From NCBI GenBank assembly GCA_002373975.1, contig DFKZ01000082.1, forward strand, positions 1,472 to 18,913: a DNA stretch of 17,442 nt, given 5' to 3'. A program made the translations under genes and the position numbers. The DNA is from Lachnospiraceae bacterium UBA3632 (lineage in GTDB: Bacteria > Bacillota > Clostridia > Lachnospirales > Lachnospiraceae). Below the pieces are notes generated by a model. That model had not been told where the DNA came from, ran no database searches, and saw only the letters and a program-made list of their open reading frames with translations. Positions 15,997 through 17,442 of the stretch are shown piece by piece (within the stretch, counting starts at the first letter, position 1; the number at the start of each line of letters is the position of its first letter).

Positions 15997-15999
15997 ACG
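15987..15999. promoter_or_regulatory. Perfect palindrome over the -35 box, candidate operator
   Basis: CGTTTG-G-CAAACG is a 6-bp perfect inverted repeat with a one-base centre. It covers the whole predicted -35 box (15991-15996) of the activase promoter. A dimeric repressor bound here would block that promoter, and it sits between divergent genes, so it might act on both. No known regulator is assigned, and this is inferred from position and symmetry only. Confidence 0.5.
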
Positions 16000-16073
16000 A
16001 AACGGACAGGCTTTAGAGAATTGTTATTAAAAGTTTATAAAAAGTACCGAAATTCTTTAAAAAAGGCACTAAA

Positions 16074-16084
16074 TATGATAAAAT
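16074..16084 (+). promoter_or_regulatory. Possible -10 region for the pseudo-rhomboid gene
   Basis: TATGAT (16074-16079) overlapping TAAAAT (16079-16084) is the best -10 candidate on the plus strand. It lies in a strongly AT-rich stretch, about 80 nt before ATG 16161. The upstream -35 partner is poor (AT-rich, no TTGACA-like hexamer at 17 nt), so this is a weak call. Confidence 0.3.
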
Positions 16085-16111
16085 ATTACGGATTATCGAT
16101 ACAATTTTTTG

Positions 16112-16143
16112 AAGGAGAATCAGCCTTTATTAACGGCTGATTC
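16112..16143 (+). promoter_or_regulatory. Strong Shine-Dalgarno followed by a perfect 9-bp leader hairpin
   Basis: AAGGAG (16112-16117) is a near-ideal ribosome binding sequence but lies 43 nt before the ATG at 16161. Its last base begins a perfect stem: GAATCAGCC (16117-16125), loop TTTATTAAC, GGCTGATTC (16135-16143). A weaker AGGA (16146-16149) lies 11 nt before the ATG. The hairpin may loop out the intervening bases so that the strong site helps initiation, or may bind a regulator. No start codon of a leader peptide is seen at the usual distance from AAGGAG. Confidence 0.45.
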
Positions 16144-16160
16144 GTAGGAAATGTCAAAAC

Positions 16161-17177
16161 ATGGATAAGCTTGAAAGAAAACTCGGGAAATATGCGATTC
16201 CCAATCTTACTCTGGCGCTGATAATAGGATATGCGCTGGGTTATATTATACAGTTCTTTGACCTGCGTCAGGGAACGGCCTATTTGTCACTTCTGGCCCT
16301 CGACCCGTGGAAGATAATACATGGTCAGGTCTGGCGGCTTGTGACATGGCTCATAATACCGCCCAATGAATCGAATATTATATTTGTGCTACTTATGATG
16401 TGGTGCTGTCTGTCTATCGGAATGGCGCTTGAGAAAACATGGGGAACGTTCAGATATAATGTATATATCTTCGGGGGTATTCTGTTTACGATCATCGCAT
16501 CCTTTGCGGCTCTTTTGTACGTGTATCTCTCATATTATTTCCAGGTAAGAGCTCTGGGGTTGGATCCGGCATTTGCATCGATAACGTTAAGCGAGAATCT
16601 AAAGCAGAATGAAGGGGTATGGTTCGCATTCAGCACGTATTACATCAATGTGTCGATATATCTGGGATTTGCGATGACCTATCCCAATAATATAGTCAGG
16701 TTCATGTTCATAATTCCAATGAAGATGAAGTGGCTGGGCATAGTAGATATTCTGTACATGATATATCTGATGATATTCGGCGGACCTATCACAAGGTTTG
16801 CGGTTGGTGCGGCGCTATTGAACATTCTTGTGTTTTATCTGGTTAATCTTAAGCGGTTTTCATTCAGAGCTGCAGCCAGAAAGGCGAAGTTTAACCAGGC
16901 TTACAATGCAGGAGCCAAAAGGGCTCAGCGAGGGCAATTCTCCGGGCAGTGGCAGAATACGGCGCAGTACAGGCAGAGTGCTCCGCAGCCCGGGCCTGCG
17001 CCTGCACCTGACAGCAATGTGAAGATGAAATCTGCAGGGGCTGCAAGGCATAAGTGCTCTATATGCGGGCAGACGGAGCTTTCCAACCCCAATCTTGAGT
17101 TTCGCTACTGCAGTAAGTGCAGGGGGAATTACGAGTACTGCCAGGAGCATTTGTTTACGCATACGCACAAAACCTGA
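16161..17177 (+). CDS. Rhomboid/derlin-like membrane pseudoprotease with C-terminal zinc ribbon
   Basis: A 338-residue polytopic membrane protein. The hydrophobic region (about 12-230) has about six membrane segments. GQVWRLVTWLIIPP (55-68) followed by LSIGMALEKTWGTFRYN (84-100) matches the rhomboid/derlin L1-TM2 pattern (WRxxT, then LExxWG). The protease hallmarks are absent: no GxSG serine motif, and no HxxxxN at the start of TM2, where PPNESNII stands instead. It is therefore probably a non-proteolytic relative that binds or handles membrane proteins. Residues about 235-295 are a basic then Gln/Pro-rich linker, followed by a zinc-binding tail: Cys 299/302/317/320 plus Cys 327 and His 330/334/336. 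It is divergent from the activase across a roughly 246-nt gap. The rhomboid-like fold is my assignment from motifs, and many database entries for such proteins may read hypothetical or rhomboid protease. Confidence 0.75.
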   Translation: MDKLERKLGKYAIPNLTLALIIGYALGYIIQFFDLRQGTAYLSLLALDPWKIIHGQVWRLVTWLIIPPNESNIIFVLLMMWCCLSIGMALEKTWGTFRYNVYIFGGILFTIIASFAALLYVYLSYYFQVRALGLDPAFASITLSENLKQNEGVWFAFSTYYINVSIYLGFAMTYPNNIVRFMFIIPMKMKWLGIVDILYMIYLMIFGGPITRFAVGAALLNILVFYLVNLKRFSFRAAARKAKFNQAYNAGAKRAQRGQFSGQWQNTAQYRQSAPQPGPAPAPDSNVKMKSAGAARHKCSICGQTELSNPNLEFRYCSKCRGNYEYCQEHLFTHTHKT

Positions 17178-17216
17178 GTTTTCATTTTGCTTAACGAACT
17201 TTATTTTGAACAACCA

Positions 17217-17442
17217 AGTGACGGACTTCGCATTTCAAGTATGGATTCGCTACGTCTCCGCGCCGGCGCAAAATCTGTCTCCGCAAAGGGATAGTGACGG
17301 CCCAGCCAATGATAGTTCCGTCGCGCACACGGCTCGCGCCTCATACCGCGACACGCAGCGGTACTAGCTTCGAGCATCGCAGTAGCTCGCTCTCAGCAAG
17401 TGCCGGCGGCGCTACATGGTGCGCTCACGGAAGCTATCATCG
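17217..17442. repeat. Hairpin-rich intergenic element, copy 2 (runs to the window end)
   Basis: Noncoding block after the pseudo-rhomboid gene. ATGATAGTTCCGT (17309-17321) and ACGGAAGCTATCAT (17427-17440) form a closing stem with one bulged G. Inside are GCGCAC (17323-17328)/GTGCGC (17419-17424), GCGCC (17336-17340)/GGCGC (17408-17412), hairpin TACCGC (17344-17349)/GCGGTA (17358-17363), and hairpin CGAGC (17371-17375)/GCTCG (17385-17389). That is a branched fold of about 132 nt. A separate palindrome GCGCCGGCGC lies at 17260-17269. AGTGACGG, CGCAT, GTAT, ACCGC, CGCAGC, CTTCGAGCA and TGCCGGC occur in the same order as in the block at 5921-6003. The element may continue past the window. A reading frame across it is judged spurious. 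Confidence 0.6.

Noticed and set aside
17095..17367. 90-residue plus-strand frame across the end of the pseudo-rhomboid gene and the final intergenic block
   Set aside because: It overlaps the real C-terminal zinc ribbon in another frame and then runs through hairpins. There is no family similarity or ribosome binding site.

Overview
The window looks like a chromosomal segment of an anaerobic, low-to-mid GC Firmicute, most likely a Lachnospiraceae member of the Butyrivibrio/Pseudobutyrivibrio type. The grounds are a ferredoxin-linked 2-oxoacid oxidoreductase, a 1,400-residue acyl-CoA dehydratase activase of the clostridial type, an acetyl-type MetA, Shine-Dalgarno-led genes, and many double-zinc-ribbon membrane proteins. 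This placement is inferred from gene content and style, not from a search. I saw no rRNA, tRNA, CRISPR, IS element or phage gene.

Layout. 1-4171: the end of porA and a complete porB, the two core subunits of a pyruvate (2-oxoacid):ferredoxin oxidoreductase, are separated by about 2.9 kb. That gap holds three co-directional genes: a lipoprotein, a three-zinc-ribbon protein, and a zinc-ribbon/six-TM/phospholipid-scramblase-like protein. 4168-5424: an anchored D,D-carboxypeptidase that overlaps porB by 4 nt. 5446-5925: a stand-alone RNase HI. 5926-6159: a hairpin-rich intergenic element. 6160-6858: an RluF-type 23S rRNA pseudouridine synthase. 6919-8898: a divergent NAD-dependent DNA ligase. 8981-9895: homoserine O-acetyltransferase. 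9977-11638: a SulP anion transporter with a STAS domain. 11673-15914 (minus strand): the fused activase, with a very good sigma-A promoter whose -35 box lies in a perfect palindrome. 16161-17177: a rhomboid/derlin-like pseudoprotease with a C-terminal zinc ribbon. 17178-17442: a second hairpin-rich noncoding block that shares an ordered set of sequence words with the block at 5921-6022.

Togetherness. Most genes are housekeeping or metabolism and look like short independent or loosely coupled units. The points worth following are: (1) the cassette of envelope/zinc-ribbon genes splitting porA from porB, with a bacterial scramblase-like domain; (2) the DNA ligase with substitutions at positions that are normally catalytic; (3) an intergenic repeat family that may be structured RNA; (4) the palindrome-controlled divergent region between the activase and the pseudo-rhomboid gene.
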